Below are positions 1 to 8,278 of a stretch of 64,000 nt of DNA, one piece after another. The DNA is from Chitinispirillales bacterium ANBcel5 (GTDB lineage Bacteria > Fibrobacterota > Chitinivibrionia > Chitinivibrionales > Chitinispirillaceae): positions 44,681 through 108,680 of the forward strand of contig JARUKZ010000013.1 in the NCBI GenBank assembly GCA_029688955.1, in the 5' to 3' direction. The notes under the pieces were generated by a model. That model did not search any database. It was not told the DNA's origin and saw only the letters and a program-made list of their open reading frames with translations. A program made the position numbers and the translations under genes. Position 1 is the first letter of the stretch. Every line of letters begins with the position of its first letter.

Positions 1-1
1 C

Positions 2-1033
2 AAATTTTCACTTCCTGATTATTTTCACGGTTACTGTACCGATGATAATGCAAGAGCTTTAATTCTCACCATTAAGCTTGAGCAGCTGGGGATTGTGACA
101 CCCGAGCTGAAGCGTATTGCTTCAAATTGTCTTGCGTTTCTTTATTACGGGCTTAACAGAGACTCTAAACGCTTTAAAAACTTTATGGATTTTAAAAGGG
201 AGTGGCTTGAAGAGCAGGGGTCTGAAGACTGTCATGGGCGCGCTTTGTGGGCTTTGGGGTATGTTGTTAGTACTTCGGCTCAAAAGTCTCTAAAAAATGT
301 AGCTTCGTTGCTACTTAAGGACGCTACTTTGTCACTGCTCTCGCTAACTTCACCCAGGGCGTGGGCGTTTTCATTGCTGGGGGTGTATGAGCTACTGGAA
401 AGCACCTACAGGGGAGATCATGAGATGGAGCAGATAAGGGATGAGCTGGTGATGAGGCTTATGGGGTGTTATGAGAGGTGTGCAGATGAGAAGTGGTGTT
501 GGTTTGAGAATGTCTGTACCTATTCAAATGCTAAGCTTCCCCACGCACTTATACTTTGTGGGTTTCAGAGTGGAAGAGAAGAGGTGGTAAATGCGGGCTT
601 AAAGACACTTAAATGGCTCTTAGAGGTGCAGACTGCAAAAGAGGGCTTTTTTACTCCTGTTGGGTGTAATGGTTTTTATCCCCGCAAAAGCTTGCGCGCA
701 CAGTTTGATCAGCAACCAGTTGAGGCAGCCTGCATGGTGTCTGCATGTAGTGATGCCTTTAGGGTTACCGGTGAGCGGTGGTGGCTTTTAAAAGCGGCTG
801 ATGTATTTCAGTGGTTTACGGGAAAAAATCAGTTGGGTGTGTCATTGTACGATTCATCCAATGGGGGATGCTTTGATGCTCTTACAAAGGAGGGGCTAAA
901 TTATAACCAGGGAGCAGAATCAACTCTGTCATTTTTGCTGTCTCTTGCAGAAATGTACCACCTACGACAGGAAGCACTAACTGCTGCTTCTGGGGCAACC
1001 GAAGACCGATTGCTCACGACAGGGGGAGGCTAA
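2..1033 (+). CDS. 3' part of glycosyltransferase-associated alpha/alpha-toroid protein
   Basis: The gene is cut by the left window edge. The frame is open from base 2 and encodes a CTDDNARAL motif before the first possible internal GTG start at 95, so that GTG is not the true start. From memory of the family, proteins with this motif and the later W-F-E-N, F-D-Q-Q-P and N-Q-G-A-E-S-T segments, all visible here, are helical (alpha/alpha) barrel domains. They are found alone or fused behind group 1 glycosyltransferases in polysaccharide gene sets. The exact reaction is unknown. The stop overlaps the stop of the convergent receiver gene by four bases. The neighbourhood (exopolysaccharide genes from 1920) fits a role in glycan synthesis. 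Confidence 0.6.
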   Translation, partial: KFSLPDYFHGYCTDDNARALILTIKLEQLGIVTPELKRIASNCLAFLYYGLNRDSKRFKNFMDFKREWLEEQGSEDCHGRALWALGYVVSTSAQKSLKNVASLLLKDATLSLLSLTSPRAWAFSLLGVYELLESTYRGDHEMEQIRDELVMRLMGCYERCADEKWCWFENVCTYSNAKLPHALILCGFQSGREEVVNAGLKTLKWLLEVQTAKEGFFTPVGCNGFYPRKSLRAQFDQQPVEAACMVSACSDAFRVTGERWWLLKAADVFQWFTGKNQLGVSLYDSSNGGCFDALTKEGLNYNQGAESTLSFLLSLAEMYHLRQEALTAASGATEDRLLTTGGG

Positions 1034-1458
1034 ACGAAAATCAGGTTTTCAAGAATACTTTTGATTACTCCAGGAGAGAGTGGTTTTGCAAAAACAAAAT
1101 CTATACTAAATGATCGGCTTTGGTCCTTTAAAAAGGAAGGGTTATCGTTTCCGGTCCACAGGATCACAATTACTCCTGGTATCTTTTTCTTTGCATAGTC
1201 GCTTATTTTTACCCCCGCATCCGTTATTTCATCACTGAAGCAAAGGTCAGTGAGAATGACATGGTAGTGGTTGTTGCTGATAAGCTGTTTTGCTTCCTCA
1301 AAGGATTGGCAGGTGTCGATCAAAATATTTGCTTCCTTGAATATTTTTCTCATCGCAAAAAGAACCGCAGGGTCATCATCGATTACAAGGAGTCGTTTTC
1401 TTTTCCTTACGGTGCTTACTTTGGCGGTGGTAGTGGACTGCTTAAGAGGGATTAACAA
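1030..1458 (-). CDS. Stand-alone response regulator receiver protein
   Basis: A CheY-like receiver domain fills almost the whole 142 residues after a short basic N-terminus. The acidic pocket (IDDDP, about residues 26-30), the phospho-acceptor Asp in LTDLCF, the switch Thr in LWTG and the Lys in FAKP are all visible. There is no output domain, so it probably acts through a partner protein. The start is a TTG preceded by GAGGAGGT, a strong ribosome binding site with normal spacing. No histidine kinase is adjacent. It lies between polysaccharide genes, so a role in controlling polysaccharide synthesis is possible, but only the location supports this. Confidence 0.85.
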   Translation of the reverse strand: MLIPLKQSTTTAKVSTVRKRKRLLVIDDDPAVLFAMRKIFKEANILIDTCQSFEEAKQLISNNHYHVILTDLCFSDEITDAGVKISDYAKKKIPGVIVILWTGNDNPSFLKDQSRSFSIDFVFAKPLSPGVIKSILENLIFV

Positions 1459-1539
1459 AGTTACCTCCTCATTGAGGTTAGGTGTTTGAGTAACTGGCTT
1501 TTCAACCGCTTAAACAGAGGGTAGCAATTAACGTGCCAC

Positions 1540-1710
1540 TACTTTGATGGGCCTGGTAGCACGGTGGTGGGCAGGGTTACAGGATTGCTGGAAAGATGCG
1601 CTAAACCCTTTAAAGGTAATGGGTTAAAGGGGTGGCCAGCAGGGGCCGCGTGTCGGTGTAAGAACACGCGCCCACTTATCAAACTTACCTTTTTTTCTTC
1701 TTTTTTTACT
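1540..1710 (+). other. GC-rich structured intergenic stretch
   Basis: This part of the 460-base gap between the receiver gene and the polysaccharide operon is richer in G and C than its surroundings and holds inverted repeats. CCCTTTAA at 1606-1613 pairs with TTAAAGGG at 1624-1631. CGCGTGT at 1647-1653 pairs with ACACGCG at 1664-1670. A T-rich tract follows at about 1690-1708, too far from the second stem for a classical terminator. Short open frames here look spurious. It could be a small RNA or a relic; I recognise no known RNA family. Confidence 0.3.
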
Positions 1711-1809
1711 TTTATAAATCTAAGAATTCTCATTCTGACATGTTTTGTTTCATAAATGAAGACAGGATACTCTTCCTTTCTGTTGCTGCTTTCATCCTTT
1801 AAGCAGTGC

Positions 1810-1826
1810 TCGGCATATTTGTTGCA
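1810..1826 (+). promoter_or_regulatory. Candidate sigma-54 (-24/-12) promoter of polysaccharide operon
   Basis: The element TCGGCATATTTGTTGCA has GG at 1812-1813 and GC at 1824-1825 separated by exactly ten bases, with a perfect TTGCA -12 box. The -24 box deviates from TGGCAC at two positions. The predicted transcript starts about 80 bases before the ATG at 1920. Two sigma-54 activators are encoded nearby (8279 and 14792), which makes the match more credible. Confidence 0.5.
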
Positions 1827-1919
1827 ACTTTATTTAAACAGAATGAAAAGCAAATCACAGTACTAATCGTCAATATACAGGTCTGGTTTTAGGATATAAC
1901 TCGTTAGGAGGAGGCGTTT

Positions 1920-2600
1920 ATGTTTTATAAATCTTTGGAGACATTTTTCAGAACAGCTTTGGCCGCGACTTTTTTCTTCTCTATAGCGGTGTTGGCTCAG
2001 GAGGAGCAGTCTCAGGTAGAGTTTATAAAAGGAGATGCGGTGAGGATTTCGGTATTTCCGGAAACGGAACATTTTTTAAATGGTATTTACCCAATAGATT
2101 CAAATGGCGAGATTATTTTACCGCTGATTGGTAGATACAATATAAGCTCAATGAGTAACACTCAGCTGAGTAGTTTTCTTCAGAGCACCTATCAGCAGTA
2201 CCTGCGTTTCCCCGAGGTTCAGGTTACGCCTCTTATGAGAATTAGCATGTTGGGTGGCTTTGATCAGCCTGGAATGTACTATATAGAGCCGCAGCGTTCC
2301 CTGTGGGATCTGGTTCATTTAACAGGGGGGCCCAATTTTGAAGACGGGCTCAAGAGGATGCGCTGGGAACGGGGTCGGGAACTAGTAAGTAAGGACCTTA
2401 TTCCTATCCTGGAGTCAGGGATGTCGCTAAAAGATGCAGGCTTTCGCACCGGGGATCAGGTATGGACACCAGATGAGGCGAAGGAAGGGTTTTGGTCCTC
2501 TGTTGTTCGCGATGTGGTTATACGGGACATTCTGCCCATGGCTACTTTTACCCTCTCGTTGTTTGTAAGCCTGGCTACAATCAGAAACAATAGTGATTAA
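1920..2600 (+). CDS. Polysaccharide export outer-membrane protein (Wza-like, SLBB)
   Basis: The N-terminus is a signal peptide (about residues 8-27, ending VLAQEE) without a lipobox Cys. A Poly_export domain follows, with the typical Y-P-I-D-x-x-G-x-I-x-L-P-L-I-G pattern around residues 57-75. An SLBB-like segment contains LGGFDQPGMYYIEP. A hydrophobic helix near the C-terminus (about 205-220) resembles the Wza membrane helix. At 226 residues it is shorter than E. coli Wza (about 380), with fewer SLBB repeats. The RBS GGAGGAGG is strong. It is the first gene of a set with the Wzz/kinase at 2657 and probably forms the outer-membrane exit channel for an exopolysaccharide or capsule. Confidence 0.85.
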   Translation: MFYKSLETFFRTALAATFFFSIAVLAQEEQSQVEFIKGDAVRISVFPETEHFLNGIYPIDSNGEIILPLIGRYNISSMSNTQLSSFLQSTYQQYLRFPEVQVTPLMRISMLGGFDQPGMYYIEPQRSLWDLVHLTGGPNFEDGLKRMRWERGRELVSKDLIPILESGMSLKDAGFRTGDQVWTPDEAKEGFWSSVVRDVVIRDILPMATFTLSLFVSLATIRNNSD

Positions 2601-2656
2601 TATAAAAGGGATGCAAATAAACTGAAAATAGTTCACCAGAACAGGAGTGTGATGAA

Positions 2657-4972
2657 GTGACTTTTAGAAATACAGGAAACCAAAACAAATTTCAGTTGGA
2701 TCACTTTATCCATCTGGTTAGAAGGTATCTGTGGTTTATTCTGCCACTTTTTACAGTGGTTATGGCTCTATGGGTGTTTTTTGCCTATAAGATGGGAGCG
2801 TTTACCCCAGAGCTGGAAGCCACGGCAATTTTACGATTTGATGATCCGCAGAACCTTAGTGCAGTGGATGATAGGGTAGGGTATGAGGTTGAGAGCAGAG
2901 CTGTACTGGTTAAAAGCAGAACTCTGTTGGAAGAAGTGGCAAGAAAGCTCTCGCTTCAGCTTTTAACGAATAGAGTTTCAAGAGAAGAGGTGTTTGACTC
3001 TCTAAGAGTTGGTATAGAAGCCCCACTGGGTAAGTACCAAATAGATATAAGTGGCAGCGACTATAAAATTTTCTATAGTAATTCAAATGCTGGTATAAGA
3101 AACAGGGTTGTAGCCAAGGGGGCCGTTGCGGATCTTGATTCACTGGTAATGCCGGGAGTATATCTGTCATTTGCTCAGCGCTATAGAGAGGATCCCTATA
3201 CGGTGCAGTTTACCATAATGCGTCTGAGGGATGCAGTTGATTATATCCTCACAAATCTGGATGTAAATGTAAGTGAACCGGTTGGCTCGGTACTGAGCAT
3301 TACTATGGCCGGTCAGGACTATCCGCTTATAAAACGAGTGGTTAATACTATAGCAAATGATTTTGTACGCGAAAACTCAAGTTCAAAAAAGGGGCGCAGG
3401 GGAGAGATACTAACAGTACTCGAAAAACAGCTTGAAATTGCTAAAGGTGAAATGAAAGAAGCCGAAAGGGCGCTTCAGAACTTTAGAAACCAAAACCCCA
3501 CTGTAGGACTTCCGGATGCAACCATGCCGCCCAGTGTACTTTCTGATCTTCAGGAGAATGAAGCGGCCTTAAGCTCCTATATCAATCAGGCTAACTCACT
3601 GATGGAGCGTTACCGAAACACTTCCAGCCGGGAGCTTTTGCCTATCCTTAGTGAAATGGTGGCATTCTTAGCTTCTCATGGGGCAGGAACCGCTCCAGGA
3701 CTTCAAAGCGAGCTTAACTATCTCTCAGAGCAGGAGCGAATATTTCAAAGAGAATACTCTCCATCCCATCCTCTTGCAATCGAAAACCGAAACAAGATAC
3801 GGGATCTTGGAAGTAAAATTTCATCCGCGCTCAATACCCTAACAAGCGATCTTGCGCGCAGAAGGGATGAAAATGCCAGAAGAATAAACAGTATCCACAG
3901 TAACCTGGCAGCACTACCAGCACAGGAGATTGAGTATGCCAACTTAACCCGACAGTATGAGGTTAACGCCGAAATCTATGCAACTGTACTGAGCCGCTAT
4001 AATGAGGCAAAAATTGCCAAAAACATAGAAATGGGTGATGTCTATGTGCTTGACTATGCAGTTGAACCGGAGGGGGTAGTTGATTTCAGAACCTTGATTA
4101 TGATCTTTGGGGCAGGGTTTCTTTTCAGTATGACTGCTGGTTTAGGCCCTGTTTTAACGATAGATCATTTCGACAGAAAGGCAAGAACCGAAAAGGATCT
4201 TCAGCGCCTGACACCACTTTTGCTTCTGGAGTCTATACCGGTGAAAGGAAAATGGGAACAGGGCATAAACACCACCGAGGGGGGAGAGATAGATTCAAAG
4301 CTTATGGCTGCCGATTACTCCCATAACTATGTGGATGAGACCTACAGATCCCTAAGGGCAAAAATACTGCTCAGTCTCTTTGAGGAGAAGAGAAAACGGA
4401 TTCTTATCACCAGCCTTAATATGGGTGAGGGAAAGTCATTTACTGCTTCAAATCTTGCTATCACTATGGCTCAGCAAAACCTTTCCACTCTTTTAGTGGA
4501 TGGAGATATGAGAAGGGGTACACAGCACCGCACCTTTGGTCTGGATAAAAAGCCGGGGCTTTCAAACATTCTAATGGATAGAAAAGAGCTTGACCGAACC
4601 AATTGTACAAATCTCCTCAGACCCTCTCATATTTCAAATCTCAGCATACTTTCAAGTGGTGTTTCTGTGCCAAATTCTGCAGAACTGTTAAACTCTTCCA
4701 GGTTTCGATTGCTGTTGGATCTTTTAGGCGAGCATTTCGAAGTAATAATTATGGATACTCCCCCTCTTGGAGTAACAACTGATGCTGTGGGGGTTCAGAA
4801 CTCATTTCACAAGTACATAGTAGTTGTTCGTGCGGGGTATACAAATATCGCCCATTTGAACCGTAAAGTAGGAGAATACCCGGGATTAAGGAAAAAGGTG
4901 CTGGGGCTGGTTTTTAACGGTGCACCTTACAGACGTTCTCCATATTATCAATATAACTCATACAGGTACTGA
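2657..4972 (+). CDS. Polysaccharide chain-length regulator fused to BY-type tyrosine kinase (Wzc-like)
   Basis: This 771-residue protein has an N-terminal Wzz domain with a first membrane helix at about residues 25-48, a long periplasmic region with predicted coiled coil (about 250-460), a second membrane helix at about 476-500 and a cytoplasmic kinase domain. The kinase shows Walker A (NMGEGKS, about 587), Walker A' (LLVDGDMRRG, about 612) and Walker B (VIIMDTPP, about 697). The C-terminus is a tyrosine cluster with seven Tyr in the last fourteen or so residues, the usual autophosphorylation tail. It starts at GTG 2657. It would control chain length and export through the Wza-like partner at 1920. 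No cognate phosphatase is visible in the window. Confidence 0.92.
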   Translation: MTFRNTGNQNKFQLDHFIHLVRRYLWFILPLFTVVMALWVFFAYKMGAFTPELEATAILRFDDPQNLSAVDDRVGYEVESRAVLVKSRTLLEEVARKLSLQLLTNRVSREEVFDSLRVGIEAPLGKYQIDISGSDYKIFYSNSNAGIRNRVVAKGAVADLDSLVMPGVYLSFAQRYREDPYTVQFTIMRLRDAVDYILTNLDVNVSEPVGSVLSITMAGQDYPLIKRVVNTIANDFVRENSSSKKGRRGEILTVLEKQLEIAKGEMKEAERALQNFRNQNPTVGLPDATMPPSVLSDLQENEAALSSYINQANSLMERYRNTSSRELLPILSEMVAFLASHGAGTAPGLQSELNYLSEQERIFQREYSPSHPLAIENRNKIRDLGSKISSALNTLTSDLARRRDENARRINSIHSNLAALPAQEIEYANLTRQYEVNAEIYATVLSRYNEAKIAKNIEMGDVYVLDYAVEPEGVVDFRTLIMIFGAGFLFSMTAGLGPVLTIDHFDRKARTEKDLQRLTPLLLLESIPVKGKWEQGINTTEGGEIDSKLMAADYSHNYVDETYRSLRAKILLSLFEEKRKRILITSLNMGEGKSFTASNLAITMAQQNLSTLLVDGDMRRGTQHRTFGLDKKPGLSNILMDRKELDRTNCTNLLRPSHISNLSILSSGVSVPNSAELLNSSRFRLLLDLLGEHFEVIIMDTPPLGVTTDAVGVQNSFHKYIVVVRAGYTNIAHLNRKVGEYPGLRKKVLGLVFNGAPYRRSPYYQYNSYRY

Positions 4973-4976
4973 AATT

Positions 4977-6989
4977 ATGTGTGGAATAACAGGTATATAT
5001 AATCCGGATCCTAGCTGTCCCGTAGAGTGGGAAACTCTGATGACGATGACACGTGCACTTGAGCACCGGGGCCCAGATGATGAGGGGTATTATATTGGAG
5101 ATGGGGTTGCTCTGGGGCAACGGAGATTAAGTGTGATTGATATAGCGGGTGGAAAGCAGCCATTGGCAAATGAATCTCGTAGTGTATGGGTAACTTTTAA
5201 CGGAGAAATCTTTAATTACCTGGAATTAAGGCAGTTTCTGCTAGCTAAAGGACACAAGTTTATAACAAAAAGCGACACAGAGGTTCTGGTACATCTGTAC
5301 GAAGAATTTGGGCCCGATTTTGTGAACAAGCTAAACGGGCAGTTTGCTATCGCTATTTGGGATAAAAAAAATAGAGAGGTATATCTTTTTCGAGACAGAG
5401 TGGGGATTCAACCTCTCTATTTTTGTTCCCCGTTTGGGGACACGGTGCTCTTTAGCAGTGAGGTTAAGGCGTTGTTTTGCCATCCGGGGGTGAAAAGGGA
5501 GGTTGACAGAATCGGTCTTGAGCAGATTTTCACTCTTTGGGTTACTGTTCCCCCCAGGACGGTTTTTAAGGATATTTATGAATTGCCACCCGGAAGTTAT
5601 GCACGAATCAGGCCCGGAAAGATCGACATAGGCAGGTACTGGAGCGTTAAGTTCCCTTCAGCGGGGGAGCATTCATCTAAAGCTCTTGAACATTCGATGG
5701 AAGATTTACGGGAGCTTCTTTATGATGCTGTGAGGCTTCGGTTAAGGGCCGATGTTCCGGTTGCCGCTTATCTTAGTGGAGGGCTGGACTCTTCTATTAT
5801 TACCTCCTTAATTAAACAGGAGCACAAGAATAAACTTCAGACATTTTCAGTCGGCTTTAAGGATGATCTCTATGATGAGGGGATGTATCAGAAGATTATG
5901 TCAGAGCGTCTTGGAACCGATCATCGCAACATAGTTGTAGACTATCGCCATATAAGTGATATGTTCCATGATGTCATCTGGCATGCTGAGAGTCCCATGA
6001 TCCGTACTGCACCGGGGCCGATGTTTGCACTCTCAGGGTTAGTTAAAGAAAATGGTATGAAGGTGGTGCTTACAGGAGAGGGGGCGGATGAGGTTTTTGG
6101 TGGCTATAACATATTTAAAGAAAGTCTGGTCAGGCGGTTTTGGGCCAGAAATCCCGAATCCAAAATCCGCCCTCTTTTACTTAAACGTCTCTACCCTTAT
6201 ATTCAGGGTGGTACAAACGCAGCTGCTTTTTGGCAGAACTTTTTTAAGCGTGGCCTTAAAGAGGTCTCTGACCCCTATTATTCCCACAGACTTAGATGGT
6301 CAAATACTTCAAGGATGAAGCGTTTTTTGGCATCGGAATATAGAGAGGGCTTAAATGAAAAGCAGCATGTTTTTGATGAGCTTGACAGATATTTAGATCC
6401 GGAAATGCAAAAATGGCACCCGCTTTCTCAGGCACAGTATTTAGAGATGGTTTTGTTTATGCCTGGCTATTTGCTTTCTTCCCAGGGGGATCGAATGATG
6501 ATGGCAAATTCAGTCGAAGGGCGTTTTCCGTTTCTTGACCACAGGGTTATTGAGTTTGCCAATTACCTTCCTCCAGAGCATAAATTGAATATTCTTAATG
6601 AAAAATTTATTCTCAAAAAAGCGTTTTCTGAATTATTGCCTCAAGAGATTCATCAAAGATCAAAGCAGCCCTACAGGGCACCGGTAGGAAGATGTTTTAA
6701 GTCTTCCAAGGAAAATATCGCATCTGCGGCTCTTTCCCCTGACTGTATAACAGAGGTATCGATGTTTGACAGTTTTGCCGTAAATAGTTTATTGCACAAA
6801 TTGAATTCAGATCAAAACCTGAGTGCTTCTGATGATATGGCTGTGGCTGCTATAGTATCCACACAACTGCTTCACTATCAGTTTATAAAAAATGATAAAT
6901 TTCAGGCAGGTCAAAACAAATATTCAGCAAATCTGGTTGAAAAGGTAAAGTTCAAAAAAGATATGGTTCTAAACAAACAGAGGGGGTAA
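4977..6989 (+). CDS. asnB: Asparagine synthase-like glutamine amidotransferase (AsnB family)
   Basis: The start is ATG 4977, four bases after the kinase stop, because it places Cys2 (MCGITG) as the N-terminal nucleophile. The frame runs further upstream, but that would bury the Cys. The class II glutaminase domain covers about residues 1-215. The synthetase domain has the ATP-pyrophosphatase loop YLSGGLDSS at about 263-271 and the VLTGEGADEVFGGY motif. At 670 residues it is longer than E. coli AsnB (554), as is common for paralogues in polysaccharide clusters. Free asparagine synthesis and amidation of a sugar acid are both possible; operon position favours the second. Confidence 0.85.
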   Translation: MCGITGIYNPDPSCPVEWETLMTMTRALEHRGPDDEGYYIGDGVALGQRRLSVIDIAGGKQPLANESRSVWVTFNGEIFNYLELRQFLLAKGHKFITKSDTEVLVHLYEEFGPDFVNKLNGQFAIAIWDKKNREVYLFRDRVGIQPLYFCSPFGDTVLFSSEVKALFCHPGVKREVDRIGLEQIFTLWVTVPPRTVFKDIYELPPGSYARIRPGKIDIGRYWSVKFPSAGEHSSKALEHSMEDLRELLYDAVRLRLRADVPVAAYLSGGLDSSIITSLIKQEHKNKLQTFSVGFKDDLYDEGMYQKIMSERLGTDHRNIVVDYRHISDMFHDVIWHAESPMIRTAPGPMFALSGLVKENGMKVVLTGEGADEVFGGYNIFKESLVRRFWARNPESKIRPLLLKRLYPYIQGGTNAAAFWQNFFKRGLKEVSDPYYSHRLRWSNTSRMKRFLASEYREGLNEKQHVFDELDRYLDPEMQKWHPLSQAQYLEMVLFMPGYLLSSQGDRMMMANSVEGRFPFLDHRVIEFANYLPPEHKLNILNEKFILKKAFSELLPQEIHQRSKQPYRAPVGRCFKSSKENIASAALSPDCITEVSMFDSFAVNSLLHKLNSDQNLSASDDMAVAAIVSTQLLHYQFIKNDKFQAGQNKYSANLVEKVKFKKDMVLNKQRG

Positions 6990-7002
6990 GTTGCTTTAAC
7001 CA

Positions 7003-8178
7003 ATGTATTACAAATATGGTAAATATCTAAATAAGGGGACTAAAGCTGTGATGTGGATTCTTTTGGGTTTAACTACTATGGGATTGATTTTGATTACTTT
7101 ACACTTTTTTACCAGAAAATCTAAAACAGGTAAAGTATACTTTCCGTATATTAAAAGAAAAACCGAAAATGGTAACCAGAAATTCCCGCTTCACCTGTAT
7201 GTAGCGATATGCAATCACTATTCTCCCTTTTGGAATGGTGTAAGTCAGGAGATTGCTGAGCACAGAGTTATTACCTGGTGCAGAGAGTATCGAAATTTTG
7301 CCAATAAACATCGGGATAGTAACGGAAAAAGGCCAGTCCATACCATTTTCTACGACGAACAGCAGTACAATGCTAAATTTTTAGATTCTTTTAGTAAGTT
7401 ATGTTGGGAAGGCTTGGCAGATGTTGAACTATTACTTGAATCGGGGGGCAATAGCGGAGAACAGTTCAGCAGGAGAATAGAGGATTTTAGAGATGTGTTG
7501 TTTCATCATCATGGTCTCTTAAGAAAAGATCGCTTTGGTGAAATCCGATTCGGTGCTATTCACAAAAGTACGTCAGCAAACAAATCCGCAATAACTGTTC
7601 AGGATAATACAGAGTTATTTTCCATTTTGAAATCGAGTGGCTGCCTGGCCTTGTTCAACAGTCCTTACACTCATAAGAGTAGTCAAAAAGAGGAGCATAA
7701 TGGAATATATTTTATACCTCAAAACGGGTATGATGATTTGAATTCAAAAAGAACGCTTGTTTTTGCCGGATTGGATAAATGGATTGACAATGAACTTTTA
7801 TACATTCAGGGCCCAATGGCTTTAAACTGGAGAAACCGGGTATGTGGGCTCATACCAAGAGTAGAAGATGGAGAGTTGGGGAATTGGGCAAAGGTCACTC
7901 CGCAGCGGGTTCAACTATGGGTTAAGTGTCCGGTGAAGTTGCAGGGGATTTCAAATCATATATTTATTAAACTACATACATTTGGTGCGGTTGATTCCAA
8001 TGTGCGTTATATTTTCGGAGAAAATGGGTATCATTCACTTTGCAGCGAGCTGGAGCAAAAGTATAATGACGGTGAGCGTTATAAGCTGCATTATGTTTCT
8101 GCTTATCAGATGTATTCAAAAATCCGACAACTTTGTCTCAAGGAGAAAATGGCTGGAAACACACAAAACACTCCATAA
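7003..8178 (+). CDS. Membrane-anchored deacetylase-like protein of exopolysaccharide cluster, degenerate
   Basis: An N-terminal membrane helix (about residues 16-37) is followed by a domain resembling, from memory, a family of uncharacterised proteins in exopolysaccharide clusters related to polysaccharide deacetylases. Matching landmarks are HLYVAICNHYSPFWNG, HTIFYDEQQY, HHGLLRKDRFGEIRFGAIH, YIQGPMALNWRNR and HIFIKLHTFGA. Relatives as I remember them have a His-rich E-x-H-L-H-H motif; here the equivalent stretch is VELLLESGGN, so the likely metal site is incomplete. It follows the amidotransferase by 13 bases. Function is unknown: perhaps non-catalytic glycan binding, or altered chemistry. 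Confidence 0.6.
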   Translation: MYYKYGKYLNKGTKAVMWILLGLTTMGLILITLHFFTRKSKTGKVYFPYIKRKTENGNQKFPLHLYVAICNHYSPFWNGVSQEIAEHRVITWCREYRNFANKHRDSNGKRPVHTIFYDEQQYNAKFLDSFSKLCWEGLADVELLLESGGNSGEQFSRRIEDFRDVLFHHHGLLRKDRFGEIRFGAIHKSTSANKSAITVQDNTELFSILKSSGCLALFNSPYTHKSSQKEEHNGIYFIPQNGYDDLNSKRTLVFAGLDKWIDNELLYIQGPMALNWRNRVCGLIPRVEDGELGNWAKVTPQRVQLWVKCPVKLQGISNHIFIKLHTFGAVDSNVRYIFGENGYHSLCSELEQKYNDGERYKLHYVSAYQMYSKIRQLCLKEKMAGNTQNTP

Positions 8179-8278
8179 GTACCTTCATTATTTTCACCAA
8201 TAATATTTCATAAGATGTTTGACGCAAAAACCAGTACATTGTATTTTCCCTCTTCACTAAGAAGGGGAAGAGATAATT

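Noticed and set aside
1539..1755. Short open frames on both strands in the 1.5-1.75 kb gap
   Set aside because: Overlapping opposite-strand frames over inverted repeats, without ribosome binding sites; the inverted repeats explain them better.
4920..4976. Upstream start for the asparagine-synthase-like gene
   Set aside because: It would place 19 residues before the catalytic Cys2 and overlap the kinase gene's tyrosine tail; ATG 4977 gives the proper MCGITG N-terminus.
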